Part shown: piece after piece, positions 41,901-46,749 of the stretch | Layout: the number at the start of each line of letters is the position of its first letter | Position numbering within the stretch: the stretch's first letter is position 1 | From: Cyrtodaria siliqua | Taxonomy: Eukaryota; Mollusca; Bivalvia; Adapedonta; Hiatellidae | Direction of reading: 5' to 3' | Assembly: GCA_037043455.1 (NCBI GenBank) | Contig: JAWPHD010010981.1 | Location: forward strand, 23,894 to 87,893 | DNA: 64,000 nt | Notes under the pieces: model-generated | The model's input: the letters and a program-made list of their open reading frames with translations, nothing else | What the model was told of the DNA's origin: nothing | The model's database searches: none | Program-made: the position numbers and the translations under genes

Positions 41901-44768
41901 TAACAGTGTCGCGGCTGTTATAGATGGTCGATTATGTAGGAGTTTATGTTACAGTGTCGCGGCTGTTATAGATGATAGATTATGTAGGAGTTTATGTAAC
42001 AGTGTCGCGGCTGTTATAGATGATAGATTATGTAGGAGTTTATGTTACAGTGTCCCGGCTGTTATAGATGGTCGATTATGTAGGAGTTTATGTAACAGTG
42101 TCCCGGCTATATATGATAGATTATGTAGGAGTTTATGTAACAGTGTCCCGGCTGTTATAGATGATAGATTATGTAGGAGTTTATGTAACAGTGTCCCGGC
42201 TGTTATAGATGATAGATTATGTAGGAGTTTACGTAACAGTGTCCCGGCTGTTATAGATGATAGATTATGTAGGAGTTTACGTAACAGTGTCCCGGCTGTT
42301 ATAGATGATAGATTATGTAGGAGTTTATGTAACAGTGTCCCGGCTGTTATAGATGATAGATTATGTAGGAGTTTATGTAACAGTGTCCCGGCTGTTATAG
42401 ATGATAGATTATGTAGGAGTTTACGTAACAGTGTCCCGGCTGTTATAGATGATAGATTATGTAGGAGTTTATGTAACAGTGTCGCGGCTGTTATAGATGG
42501 TCGATTATGTAGGAGTTTACGTAACAGTGTCCCGGCTGTTATAGATGATAGATTATGTAGGAGTTTATGTAACAGTGTCCCGGCTGTTATAGATGATAGA
42601 TTATGTAGGAGTTTATGTAACAGTGTCCCGGCTGTTATAGATGATAGATTATGTAGGAGTTTACGTAACAGTGTCCCGGCTGTTATAGATGATAGATTAT
42701 GTAGGAGTTTATGTAACAGTGTCGCGGCTGTTATAGATGGTCGATTATGTAGGAGTTTACGTAACAGTGTCCCGGCTGTTATAGATGATAGATTATGTAG
42801 GAGTTTATGTAACAGTGTCCCGGCTGTTATAGATGATAGATTATGTAGGAGTTTATGTAACAGTGTCGCGGCTGTTATAGATGATAGATTATGTAGGAGT
42901 TTATGTAACAGTGTCCCGGCTGTTATAGATGATAGATTATGTAGGAGTTTATGTAACAGTGTCCCAGCTGTTATAGATGATAGATTATGTAGGAGTTTAT
43001 GTAACAGTGTCCCGGCTGTTATAGATGATAGATTATGTAGGAGTTTATGTAACAGTGTCCCGGCTGTTATAGATGATAGATTATGTAGGAGTTTATGTAA
43101 CAGTGTCCCGGCTGTTATAGATGATAGATTATGTAGGAGTTTATGTAACAGTGTCCCGGCTGTTATAGATGATAGATTATGTAGGAGTTTATGTTACAGT
43201 GTCCCGGCTGTTATAGATGATAGATTATGTAGGAGTTTATGTAACAGTGTCGCGGCTGTTATAGATGATAGATTATGTAGGAGTTTATGTTACAGTGTCC
43301 CGGCTGTTATAGATGATAGATTATGTAGGAGTTTATGTAACAGTGTCGCGGCTGTTATATATGATAGATTATGTAGGAGTTTACGTAACAGTGTCGCGGC
43401 TGTTATAGATGATAGATTATGTAGGAGTTTATGTAACAGTGTCCCGGCTGTTATAGATGATAGATTATGTAGGAGTTTACGTAACAGTGTCGCGGCTGTT
43501 ATAGATGATAGATTATGTAGGAGTTTATGTAACAGTGTCGCGGCTGTTATAGATGATAGATTATGTAGGAGTTTACGTAACAGTGTCGCGGCTGTTATAG
43601 ATGATAGATTATGTAGGAGTTTATGTAACAGTGTCCCGGCTGTTATAGATGATAGATTATGTAGGAGTTTACGTAACAGTGTCGCGGCTGTTATAGATGA
43701 TAGATTATGTAGGAGTTTATGTAACAGTGTCCCGGCTGTTATAGATGATAGATTATGTAGGAGTTTACGTAACAGTGTCGCGGCTGTTATAGATGATAGA
43801 TTATGTAGGAGTTTACGTAACAGTGTCCCGGCTGTTATAGATGATAGATTATGTAGGAGTTTATGTAACAGTGTCCCGGCTGTTATAGATGATAGATTAT
43901 GTAGGAGTTTATGTTACAGTGGCTGCGTTCGTGTGCGGATAGGACGATACTGTTTTACCCAGCTTGTATCGTATATGTAACGTTTTGTAGGTTTTATAAA
44001 TAATCTAGTCAGGTCATGTTTTAGTTGTCAGCATAGATGCCAGACAACAGTTGGCTTAAACATGCTCTGCAAAGAAAACTATATTTTCTGAATGCGTGCA
44101 CATAACTTGATTACAGCGGGTGATGGATCGACCAAGAAGATTACACGAAGAAGAAGGCTGTGCGACAACCCACCTCCGAGTGTCGTGGGAGCGGCCTGTG
44201 CTGGTAATTCTGAAGAGACTAGACACTGTTTGGGTAATTATTATATTGTTACAGAAGTATTACGTGTACAAGCAAGCTTAACATGACTTCCAGAAAGTGC
44301 AAGAGGCCCAACTGGGCATGTATACTGGTGACTGTGTTATTGGAGCGATGATGTGTATTGGATATTTTGAAAGACAGCAAATGTTTATTTTAGGAGAAAA
44401 TCATTGTTAACATTGCCTCAGTTTAAAAGAGAAATTAAGTGATATGCACACAACGATAAGTGGGGAATTCATGTAGATATGGTTGTGGTAGGACGGACAG
44501 AAATAGAACACCCTCTCGATGAGGGTTAAACCAGCTCACATTTAACAGAAAAACCATTGGGATGTTTGCATGATTCAGGAATAGGTATTTCTCAGAAACC
44601 GTGCATGATTCGACAAAGGTTACCCACTCACAAAATCCCATTTTAAATCCATATAATTGTTATATTTTGTCTGTTTCAGATGATGTCGGTGGAACAAGCA
44701 CGAACACTCCACTCCTTACGACGACACTCCTGTCATTACTTCTTGTTTTCTTCATTGCTACAATTTAA
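2087..44768 (+). CDS. CEMIP/CEMIP2-like beta-helix protein with C-terminal TSP1 domain and GPI-like tail (5' partial, 19 exons)
   Basis: The gene was assembled by eye from 19 exons: 2087-2259, 4070-4142, 4532-4677, 5742-5884, 6294-6363, 10185-10319, 10959-11091, 19421-19484, 19958-19993, 20331-20432, 22027-22213, 22861-23097, 24561-24793, 28186-28365, 29701-29860, 32335-32406, 35281-35359, 44117-44233 and 44680-44768. Every intron is GT-AG and all phases match, giving 2429 nt, about 808 codons with the stop. Family hallmarks appear in order: EDRVDMRGEV, AELKHMG, YPIHFHLCG, NVAYDIFGHAYFLEDG, VFWITNP, NVAAGSQ, AYKNRD..LRGG, MWYDGPAF, DGDGSV and YIKLQNK. Known: CEMIP and CEMIP2 bind or degrade hyaluronan extracellularly. 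Inferred: a secreted or surface protein in which a TSP1 domain and hydrophobic tail follow the beta-helix region; I see no C-terminal GG domain. The G8 domain and start codon should lie before the window. The substrate in molluscs is unknown. Confidence 0.88.
2704..3112. repeat. Trinucleotide (ATT/TTG)n and AT-palindromic low-complexity tract
   Basis: Bases 2704-2955 are runs of AAT/ATT and TTG/GTT. Bases 2955-3112 are AT-only stretches that repeat as inverted copies (taataataatt/attattatta), so they can form hairpins. Confidence 0.9.
3113..4069. other. Intron 1, unique sequence
   Basis: AT-rich, with no exon or repeat recognised. The short ORF at 3761-3973 has no family features. Confidence 0.5.
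4070..4142 (+). CDS. Exon 2, CEMIP-like gene
   Basis: The acceptor is ccttgtag and the donor is aaag|gtgagt. The 73 nt encode VVIKGAELKHMGMATDK after a short lead. A TAG lies in frame directly upstream of the chosen start, so the acceptor must be at or after 4069. GAELKHMG is the family motif that precedes the YPIHFH segment. Confidence 0.83.
4532..4677 (+). CDS. Exon 3, CEMIP-like gene (YPIHFH core)
   Basis: The acceptor is tgtttcag and the donor is aag|gtatga. The exon encodes GHYPIHFHLCGNATGKTAIV, then SIHNTFSRAVTVHGTYG. The YPIHFH and SIH.TFSR..T.HG motifs are diagnostic of this beta-helix family. A short insertion (SKENPGVK) follows HGTYG compared with vertebrate relatives as I recall them. 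Confidence 0.92.
4678..5741. other. Intron 3, with a diverged ~270-bp duplication
   Basis: The stretch around 4853-4985 (cagctttcagatgtggtcagtgg ... aaaaataactta) is repeated in diverged form around 5095-5215. Near 4757-4803 is a small run of 'cgtacgtccat' repeats. No exon was seen. Confidence 0.5.
5742..5884 (+). CDS. Exon 4, CEMIP-like gene
   Basis: The acceptor is gttgtag. The donor is gg|gtttgt, which is GT but a weak consensus. The exon encodes VINNVAYDIFGHAYFLEDG, then VEVATVLQGNLGAH and a segment ending in FTADNG. It ends with two bases of a Gly codon completed by the first base of exon 5. Confidence 0.92.
6294..6363 (+). CDS. Exon 5, CEMIP-like gene; its 3' end seeds a minisatellite
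   Basis: The acceptor is tttacag and the donor is cag|gtgagt. The 70 nt encode KATVFWITNPETIMIGNVAA then GSQ. The last 24 exon bases (GNVAAGSQ) together with the donor are repeated tandemly for the next ~1.5 kb. Confidence 0.92.
6340..7830 (+). repeat. Minisatellite of ~38-bp units containing the exon 5 end and its 5' splice site
   Basis: Each unit reads roughly gggaacgttgctgcaggct, then ctcag, then gtgagtgcaccctc. The first 24 bases equal the exon 5 end (GNVAAGSQ) and the remainder equals the first intron bases. About 38 units follow the true exon. Many keep cag|gtgagt, cag|gtgaat or cag|gtaagt, so they are potential decoy donors. Longer blocks such as 6790-6990 and 7030-7220 are near-duplicates of each other. 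Confidence 0.92.
7831..8145. other. Intron 5 remainder, nothing recognised
   Basis: Unique AT-rich sequence between the minisatellite and the retroelement fragment. Confidence 0.5.
8146..10060 (-). mobile_element. 5'-truncated, decayed non-LTR retrotransposon (RT C-terminus plus RNase H)
   Basis: Read on the - strand, 10028-9771 gives the RT C-terminal part (LNKLQTWSDENAFKFSKSKT). Then 9583-9017 has the post-RT region and the start of RNase H (YTDGSKDGDKVAAAAV). Next, 8958-8626 has the RNase H end (LPSHIGIRCNDRADSAAKA). Stops and frame breaks separate the pieces, so it is dead. The 3' end near 8150 reads 'cactcattcattcac' on the - strand, an ATTC-type tail common in Jockey/I-group elements with RNase H. 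I assign it only to that broad group. Confidence 0.85.
10185..10319 (+). CDS. Exon 6, CEMIP-like gene
   Basis: The acceptor is catgtag and the donor is aag|gtacgc. The exon is 135 nt, phase 0 to phase 0. It encodes GMGIAYSFPDHPVGPAAGMP, followed by a segment with TPMWQFENNVVHSC. It aligns with the family segment after NxAAGS. Confidence 0.9.
10959..11091 (+). CDS. Exon 7, CEMIP-like gene
   Basis: The acceptor is aattag and the donor is tactg|gtaagt. The exon encodes GGMNFEDKLKDDNGN and ends APVRIQLTRLT plus one base. That base joins exon 8 to give an Ala codon in RLTAYKNRD, as the family predicts. Confidence 0.88.
11092..11231 (+). repeat. Start of the 80-bp satellite, directly at the exon 7 donor
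   Basis: From the donor on (gtaagtttcaacctg) the intron contains two partial units with 'tgaacatccgctatactgg', 'ttggtgagtat' and 'ggtgattcaacat'. The same words recur in the array at 14252-17581. The array is interrupted at 11231 by the foldback element. Confidence 0.75.
11232..13407. mobile_element. 2.2-kb foldback element with ~590-bp inverted arms around an exon-like ORF
   Basis: The left arm 11232-11822 and right arm 12817-13407 are reverse complements at high identity by eye. Each terminus starts tatagcactttccggaaagtg, which contains a 16-bp perfect palindrome. The arms carry sub-repeats 'cacttccgaaccc'. The centre (~1 kb) holds an ORF and a possible exon (12123-12241). No transposase was seen, so it would be non-autonomous. 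It sits inside the 80-bp satellite of intron 7. The mirrored 63-residue ORFs in the arms are by-products. Confidence 0.85.
12044..12268 (+). CDS. Exon-like ORF inside the foldback element
   Basis: The open frame contains MALYVGDSNFRYLKGEARDS, then SVLFRSGAKVENMSSLMGDA and VFRHQ followed by a strong donor, caa|gtaagt, at 12242. A possible acceptor is tgtatgtag|gag at 12122. Composition is protein-like and unlike the flanks. I do not recognise the family; 'ALYVGDS' vaguely recalls the SIFIGRS segment of exon 10. If spliced between exons 7 and 8 as 12123-12241 (119 nt), it would shift the frame into an early stop, so it is not part of the normal transcript. Confidence 0.45.
   Translation: MSNETLLSCHLLNINIDIHIDMALYVGDSNFRYLKGEARDSSVLFRSGAKVENMSSLMGDAVFRHQVSHFCNHL
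13408..14250. other. Insertion between foldback element and satellite; contains a dispersed repeat
   Basis: No gene was seen. Bases 14096-14187 match the reverse complement of 63399-63484 (both contain 'actctatccgg', 'tatcgatagtctctatata' and 'tgaagagcg.tggtagtaaa'). Confidence 0.6.
14252..17581 (+). repeat. 80-bp satellite, ~42 units, with 720-bp higher-order period
   Basis: A unit contains attggagagtttcaacatct, ggtaaactgttctggtatga, gtatgaacatccggtatact and ggggtgattctacatctgat. Variants (ggtaaact/tttaaact/cgtaaact; ccggtat/ccgctat) follow the same order in blocks starting at 14881, 15601 and 16321, i.e. every nine units. This points to recent block duplication. No ORF spans it. Confidence 0.95.
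17655..17860 (+). repeat. Dispersed repeat, copy 1
   Basis: It shares 'ggctttaaagtag', 'gggcgtgagaggtgttgca', 'ttacattacc.c.catgaac' and 'gtttgttgcttccaa.ggatc' with 36088-36265. The first half is also shared with 57360-57490. It looks like a short non-autonomous element; no TSD could be fixed. Confidence 0.7.
18025..18452. repeat. ~18-bp array 'accatggtaatatacacac'
   Basis: About 23 imperfect copies. Because the unit is often a multiple of three, ORFs such as YHGVCILPWCVYI on the - strand stay open; these are not genes. Confidence 0.9.
18480..18655. repeat. 10-bp array 'ggttacgcag/ggttacgtag'
   Basis: About 17 units with C/T variation at one site. Confidence 0.9.
18717..19420 (+). repeat. 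24-bp array ending at the exon 8 acceptor
   Basis: The unit is ttgatacgactggggtcaacctat, about 24 copies at 18717-19285. A 95-bp break follows. One further copy at 19387-19409 runs straight into the polypyrimidine tract and acceptor of exon 8. Confidence 0.9.
19421..19484 (+). CDS. Exon 8, CEMIP-like gene
   Basis: The acceptor is tatttcag and the donor is actc|gtaagt. The 64 nt encode YKNRDFNCFLRGGWFEMMQY. The AYKN.D...LRGG motif matches the family, and the phase matches exon 7 directly. This leaves no room for the exon-like ORF in the foldback element between them. Confidence 0.85.
19958..19993 (+). CDS. Exon 9 (micro-exon, 36 nt), CEMIP-like gene
   Basis: The acceptor is atttaag and the donor is caag|gtaggg. 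The exon encodes SAESRRGIQLA with split codons at both ends. Together with exons 8 and 10, the spacing LRGG - 20 residues - GG matches the family. Confidence 0.72.
20331..20432 (+). CDS. Exon 10, CEMIP-like gene
   Basis: The acceptor is ttacaacag and the donor is tcgca|gtaagt. The exon encodes GGQRQQFVKKSIFIGRSKRN then EGKEYPDAPSKS. The SIFIGRS stretch corresponds to the family SLFVGES motif. It ends with two bases of a Gln codon completed by exon 11. Confidence 0.85.
20433..20944. other. Intron 10 unique part
   Basis: No exon or repeat recognised. Confidence 0.5.
20945..22050 (+). repeat. Minisatellite of ~45-bp units containing the 3' splice site and start of exon 11
   Basis: A unit is gttgccccactatgtcggag, then ttatcatttactatgcatgt and tgcag/tgcat. 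About 24 copies are present. The final copy contains the true acceptor (tttcag at 22021-22026) and the first 24 bases of exon 11. Several upstream units keep a 'gcag|gttgcccc' acceptor-like junction, while others have 'gcatgttgcccc'. Long ORFs through it (for example 21248-22252) are repeat artefacts fused to exon 11. Confidence 0.93.
22027..22213 (+). CDS. Exon 11, CEMIP-like gene; its 5' end is the last unit of a minisatellite
   Basis: The acceptor is gtttcag and the donor is gac|gtggtt. The exon encodes LPHYVGVMWYDGPAF, then SKSWFQGFQPG, and ends LRFGFSD. The first 24 bases are identical in type to the 45-bp repeat units upstream, so the true acceptor sits in the final unit. The phase (one base, then codons) fits exon 10 exactly. 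Confidence 0.87.
22320..22612 (+). repeat. Dispersed 'agctctactg...cagagcttatg...gtccgtc' repeat, copy 1, and poly-T
   Basis: The core 'aagctctactgatcaaagatc', 'agagcttatgccgtgg' and 'cgtcgtccatctgtccgtc' also occurs at 27430, 29955 and (in part) 33120. A 20-base T run lies at 22591-22610. Confidence 0.75.
22861..23097 (+). CDS. Exon 12, CEMIP-like gene
   Basis: The acceptor is cgttttag and the donor is aag|gtaggc. The exon has 79 codons, phase 0 to phase 0. It encodes VYYDSNMTDDSNLSPFDGSE, MRDGDGSVTQCVG and GCRYRDNWKMAVCP. The DGDGSV and DNW...CP motifs are conserved in the family. Confidence 0.92.
23333..23400. repeat. ~18-bp array 'ttgttatcaacagggtgtc'
   Basis: Four imperfect copies in intron 12. 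Confidence 0.85.
23670..23745. repeat. 15-bp array 'attacagtatagtta'
   Basis: Five near-perfect copies, directly left of the inverted repeat. Confidence 0.9.
23757..24395. mobile_element. Imperfect ~640-bp inverted repeat (foldback type) in intron 12
   Basis: 'atgcctgcataaccacg' to 'catgcataaaactcaccaaag' (23857-23915) pairs with 'ctttggtgagttttctgcatgc' to 'tttatgcaggcattg' (24226-24308). 'cgtatttggaaacttaaacccgcccc' near 24025 pairs with 'ggcggggtaaagtttccaaatacg' near 24102. No coding capacity was seen. The outer limits are approximate. Confidence 0.75.
24561..24793 (+). CDS. Exon 13, CEMIP-like gene
   Basis: The acceptor is cataacag. The donor is aag|gtgtac, which is weak. The exon encodes IKVHIEDVFTGTIMDFNKAG, then MVILGDLTHRYDLQF. 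It ends with AG of a Ser codon completed by exon 14. Confidence 0.85.
24880..25065. repeat. 42-bp array, ~5 copies
   Basis: The unit is ttcctatatattctacggat, then attcatgcaaatgcataatt. 'atgcaaat' in each copy resembles an octamer/POU site, probably by chance. Confidence 0.9.
25085..26310 (+). mobile_element. Decayed non-LTR retrotransposon 3' end (RT C-terminal region)
   Basis: Broken frames give LKFTLSRKALNQIYLSYVRP with ILEYVAIV (25240-25330). Next come WLTLSERRKFQNVLLYIK-like remnants near 25430. The final open frame, 25709-26017, has HARIRNSCSNLNNDLFQNHL, then CNCVQRNEGANHLCSECKQFY. The 'IR..CS.LN.DLF' and C-x-C...H..CxxC pattern is the usual C-terminus of Jockey/CR1-type RT proteins. 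Stops and shifts show it is dead. The tail ends near 'ggcaataaaatatctttaaa'. Confidence 0.8.
26362..26394. repeat. (CA)n microsatellite
   Basis: About 15 CA dinucleotides. Confidence 0.97.
26638..26830. repeat. Two copies of a ~68-bp retroelement-tail-like unit
   Basis: 'ctctaaataacctacactgtg' with 'gctaaacaatattcatttcaattcaatt' is repeated at 26764 as 'ctctaaataacctatactgcg' with 'gttaagcaagattcaattcaattcaatt'. The CAATT-rich end is typical of retroelement tails. Confidence 0.7.
26831..27425. other. Intron 13, nothing recognised
   Basis: Unique AT-rich sequence; no exon seen. Confidence 0.5.
27426..27780 (+). repeat. Dispersed 'gtccgtccgtccgt' repeat, copy 2
   Basis: It contains 'agctctactggctgaagcag', 'agcttatgcgatgacgagtt', 'gtccgtccgtccgttaac', 'atcggatctttacgaaactt' and 'aacaccagagttatttatgg'. 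It parallels the longer copy at 29955-31050. Confidence 0.8.
27781..28185. other. Intron 13 end, nothing recognised
   Basis: AT-rich unique sequence up to the acceptor of exon 14. Confidence 0.5.
28186..28365 (+). CDS. Exon 14, CEMIP-like gene
   Basis: The acceptor is ttttacag and the donor is gaag|gtatgt. The exon encodes GLPVVVGICLPANAVHSTDY, then WMDGSFIFVRNFNEL and VYLVG. It matches the family stretch around the 'R.GLCYP' segment. Both junction codons are split and consistent. Confidence 0.85.
28681..29469. mobile_element. 789-bp foldback element built from 'cgatggtaagatg' repeats on both strands
   Basis: The ends pair as gtgccctgttagggccatct with agatggccctaacaggacac, and the match continues inward ~50 bp. 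The inside is a patchwork of a 13-bp motif (cgatggtaagatg) and its reverse complement. Perfect short palindromes (cgacctaggtcg) lie at 28728 and 29412. No coding capacity. The limits are defined by the inverted ends. Confidence 0.85.
29701..29860 (+). CDS. Exon 15, CEMIP-like gene
   Basis: The acceptor is cctacag and the donor is gag|gtgggt. The exon encodes RMLYIKLQNKIVRNTVWDAH, then a Cys-rich bit (CSGDFC) and SLPYTPCFTPTTAE. The 3' half is homologous to the - strand exon at 63635 (LSYTPCLTATLDE). Confidence 0.87.
29955..31050 (+). repeat. Dispersed ~1.1-kb intronic repeat, copy 3
   Basis: It starts 'tcgcagagcttatgggatgg', then 'cgtccgtccgttaactttt'. Diverged ~110-150-bp sub-repeats follow ('acgaaacttggtagggatga', 'tcagtaccaagcctagttg', 'gttctcctgaacccc', 'gttatggcc'). 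It ends 'cgtccacaggcccgtttgggc'. Bivalve genomes carry many such blocks, to my knowledge. No ORF. Confidence 0.75.
31051..31740. other. Intron 15, nothing recognised
   Basis: 'acgtaacggaccctgactgc' (31290) and 'agccagggtccgttacgt' (31466) are inverted copies, a possible small foldback. No exon seen. Confidence 0.5.
31755..32115. repeat. 51-bp array, ~7 copies
   Basis: The unit is atgtaactcagcatgaatgt, then accctttagacagaccagcc and aaattgtgctg. 51 is a multiple of three, hence open frames on the - strand. It lies 220 bp before exon 16. Confidence 0.93.
32335..32406 (+). CDS. Exon 16, CEMIP-like gene
   Basis: The acceptor is gttgtag and the donor is ctg|gtgagt. The 24 codons encode LNAVMDTATLPKHNCTLSAK then DPDL. 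The - strand gene has an exon of identical length and phase at 62935-63006. Confidence 0.87.
32407..33119. other. Intron 16 start, nothing recognised
   Basis: Unique sequence; the open frame running on from exon 16 is fortuitous. Confidence 0.5.
33120..35100 (+). repeat. Dispersed repeat carrying a 36-bp minisatellite
   Basis: The flanks are 'gtccgtccgtccgtccgtcc' and 'tttaaacgacatctcctcag' on the left. On the right are 'aaatggtgaccatggggtca' and 'ctgaaaccatttggcatagaggtc'. Bases 33283-34690 between them are ~39 copies of ctctaccaagttggtgaccc then tggggttatattggtc. This word is part of the dispersed repeat itself, so the array arose by expansion inside it. Frames such as YQVGDPGVILVL are artefacts of the 36-bp period. 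Confidence 0.9.
35281..35359 (+). CDS. Exon 17, first half of TSP1 domain
   Basis: The acceptor is tctctag and the donor is aggg|gtatat. The exon encodes DWGTGDVLQAHDGNWGEFGS then WCYCC. WGEFGSWCYCC is the Trp/Cys start of a thrombospondin type 1 repeat. Length (79 nt) and phase equal the - strand exon at 62168-62246. Confidence 0.86.
35360..36087. other. Intron 17 start, diverged repeats of ~190 bp
   Basis: 'cacagattacatttacattacagcagtatg', 'gtttacatctacatgacagcagtatg' and 'aaattaacatctacatcagagcaacatg' mark three or four diverged copies at 35533, 35732 and 36408. No exon seen. Confidence 0.5.
36088..36265 (+). repeat. Dispersed repeat, copy 2
   Basis: Same element as 17655-17860; shares 'ggctttaaagtag', 'gggcgtgagaggtgttgca' and 'gtttgttgcttccaa'. 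Confidence 0.7.
36968..43925 (+). repeat. 48-bp satellite, ~133 units, interrupted at 37053-37575
   Basis: The unit is gttatagatgatagattatg, then taggagtttatgtaacagtg and tcccggct. Four sites account for nearly all variation: gatgata/gatggtc, tatg/tacg, gtaac/gttac and tcccgg/tcgcgg. Blocks about 40021-42100 repeat after exactly 1200 bp (25 units). The 48-bp period keeps one frame open for 1677 codons (38947-43980) as a 16-residue repeat. All common variants are nonsynonymous and the frame breaks earlier, so I read it as non-coding. It fills intron 17. Confidence 0.95.
37053..37575. other. 520-bp insertion inside the 48-bp satellite
   Basis: Unique, CpG-richer sequence. It holds hairpin cgtagacatgaacccatgtctacg (37090), 'aaaatggcgac' (37181, YY1-like), 'gatgacgtcacg' (37379, CRE-like) and a ~55-bp palindrome (37517-37573) around 'gggctcac'. 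The left part has a short frame, MATITLPIRFGNRRLF. It looks like an inserted promoter-like piece or a small element. Confidence 0.5.
44117..44233 (+). CDS. Exon 18, second half of TSP1 domain
   Basis: The acceptor is gattacag and the donor is ttgg|gtaatt. The exon encodes STKKITRRRRLCDNPPP, then a spacer and EETRHCL. RRRRLCDNPPP and the closing E..RHC are the usual second half of a TSP1 repeat. The intron before it is 8.8 kb and holds the 48-bp satellite. Confidence 0.87.
44680..44768 (+). CDS. Exon 19, hydrophobic C-terminal tail (GPI-anchor-like) and stop
   Basis: The acceptor is ctgtttcag. The exon encodes DDVGGTSTNTP followed by LLTTTLLSLLLVFFIATI and TAA at 44766-44768. Small residues followed by a ~17-residue hydrophobic tail with no cytoplasmic residues look like a GPI-attachment signal. 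A short tail-anchoring helix is the alternative. The - strand paralog has no such exon. Confidence 0.8.
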
Positions 44769-46330
44769 AAGCCGAGTTTTCTTCTAAATTAGTAATGAGT
44801 GTACATGCGTGCGTGCGTGTATAAATGAATAACTCGAAAATAGTATATATGTTACTCTAGTGAATATAAGTGATATAATGAATATGAGTGTTAGAAGTAT
44901 ACCTGAACTTTTCATGTACAGTATAATGTATATATATCGTTTTGTATTTTGTTTTGTATTACAACACAGAGGGCATCACTGCATATTTCCATTATTGTTA
45001 TATTATAGTAATTGTGTTACTCCCTGTAAACAATATTTTAACTTACATTATTCCTGTACAAGCTTGCAGTTATATAAAGGAAAAAAGAAACTCAACTCTG
45101 GAATTTCCGCTATATATCGTAGGTATACTATGCTGCTGTCAATCGAACAGTACATGGCTGCATTAGATCTCTCCTTTCGGAAAACAGACGGAAACACCAC
45201 GTAATACACCAATGTTTTCCATTAAAATGTTCATTATTGATAGAATACGCGTTTGGCATTTTGCAATTCTCTTTACATTAAATACAGTAGTAAATGGCTC
45301 AAATTTTCATAGCGGAACTTCAACATTTCTGAATTTCTCTACAACAGCGCAATTTTGTCCTTTCCTTAATTAGATGTAACCTTTTTGTTTTTTACAAAAC
45401 ATCTTGAGATATCTTTGTAATATAATTTGGAATGAGTGTGCAGTATATGCATCATACAGCAGCAATTCCCGAGTTGCGTGTCCTTTTCCCTTTAGTATAC
45501 TTTATTTCGTACTTATTCATCATAATGCGGGCAGGCGGGCGGTGTGAAATATGTGTTTTGACCAGAATAAAAAAAATTGTGTTGACTTTCAAAACAGTGT
45601 TTATATGCTCACTGTGTATCAAAAATGCAAGGCATAAATAATTTAGAAATTAAAGTATATTTCTCTTTTACAGCGATAGGGGATGGATTCCGTTTCTCAG
45701 AGAAAACATATTACAGATATTCTGGTTTATTTACATGCTTATGTATGATCTACATCAACATAAACAGTAATGCTCATGTATTTCTATCGTTTTGTTATTT
45801 AAATAGTTTAACTGTGTTTCCTTAAAGGGACACACGGCAATCTTGAAGTTTTTATCAAGCATCAATATTAGCGTCTGTACTTATTTATCAAGGAACATTT
45901 TTAAATAACCTTAACAGTCATGTGATACCGCATAGAAGGTCAAAAAAGCTTTAGAATATTACAATAACCTTGAATGAGTTAAATGTAAAACATCAACATT
46001 CTCATCAACACTCATCCAGAAACTTAAATTTGTACACATTATAAATGAATGGCCTTGAATGACGCAATGTTGTTTGCATCGTTCTTAAAAATATTCATAG
46101 CTAACAATAGCCCAGCGTCCAGAATGGGTCTAAAATCAATCGTCCTATGCTTTTTTCCGAAATTAAAGTCATCGTTTTAAGATAGTAATTTACACTAAAA
46201 GTAACATTTTTCGAAACAAACACTGTCAAAATATGGACACTGTATAATTCGAGAGCACTAAGTACAGACATTTTGTATCAAGTGTTCAGAATCCATTTCC
46301 TATAGTGTGAACTAACGTTTCGCGCCACAT
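44769..46330. other. 3' UTR and intergenic sequence of the + strand gene
   Basis: AT-rich. Short ORFs lack family features. Candidate poly(A) signals are listed separately. Confidence 0.5.
45566..45571 (+). terminator. Candidate poly(A) signal of the + strand gene
   Basis: This is the first perfect AATAAA after the stop at 44768 that I noticed, followed by an A-run. The ATTAAA hexamers near 45225 and 45271 are alternatives that would give a shorter 3' UTR. Confidence 0.25.
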
Positions 46331-46743
46331 TTAACGAAACCTTCGTGATGTTGGTCCTTTATTTGTTTCATTAATAATACATCGTTTGTTATGTAACTGA
46401 ACTAAAGGTCGTATAACACTTTCATTTTGCAGAACATATTCTTCCTCCCTGCCAAACAAGCAGTCAAAGTCTGGACAATATTCATTCTGAACCCTTTGAG
46501 CCCCGGTGTAAAATACTAACCCTCCATTTTGCTTTTTAAAGTGATAATTCGTGGCCCTAGCTGATGATAGGCCAAAGAAATATATCCAACTACCATTACC
46601 TAAAGTGGACCATCCGGCCCCCTCCCCGACCCACCGCCAATAGGGAACTGAATACCATGGTGTATTTCCAGTATTCCTCTTCAACTCCAAAATTGTCATG
46701 TTTTGCTCATCAACATTCCCTATTGTAACTCGAGATGACGTAA
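46331..46743 (-). CDS. Unassigned coding-like ORF, possible single exon
   Basis: On the - strand the frame is open from a possible acceptor (caacag, 46744-46749) through VTIGNVDEQNMTILELKRNT, then WYSVPYWRWVGEGAGWSTLG and CPDFDCLFGREEEYVLQ to a stop at 46331. It has over 120 residues in a very AT-rich area and is rich in Trp, Gly and charged residues, so it looks like protein. I do not recognise the family. It could be a degraded exon of a retrocopy or a small gene. No promoter or partner exon was found. Confidence 0.4.
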
Positions 46744-46749
46744 GCTGTT

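Noticed and set aside
38947..43980. 1677-codon open frame of a 16-residue repeat
   Set aside because: It is a 48-bp satellite. The open frame follows from the period, common variants are all amino-acid changing, and indels break it at 38000, 38780 and 38957.
44860..45825. Short ORFs downstream of the last exon
   Set aside because: AT-rich 3' region, no motif, no splice logic.
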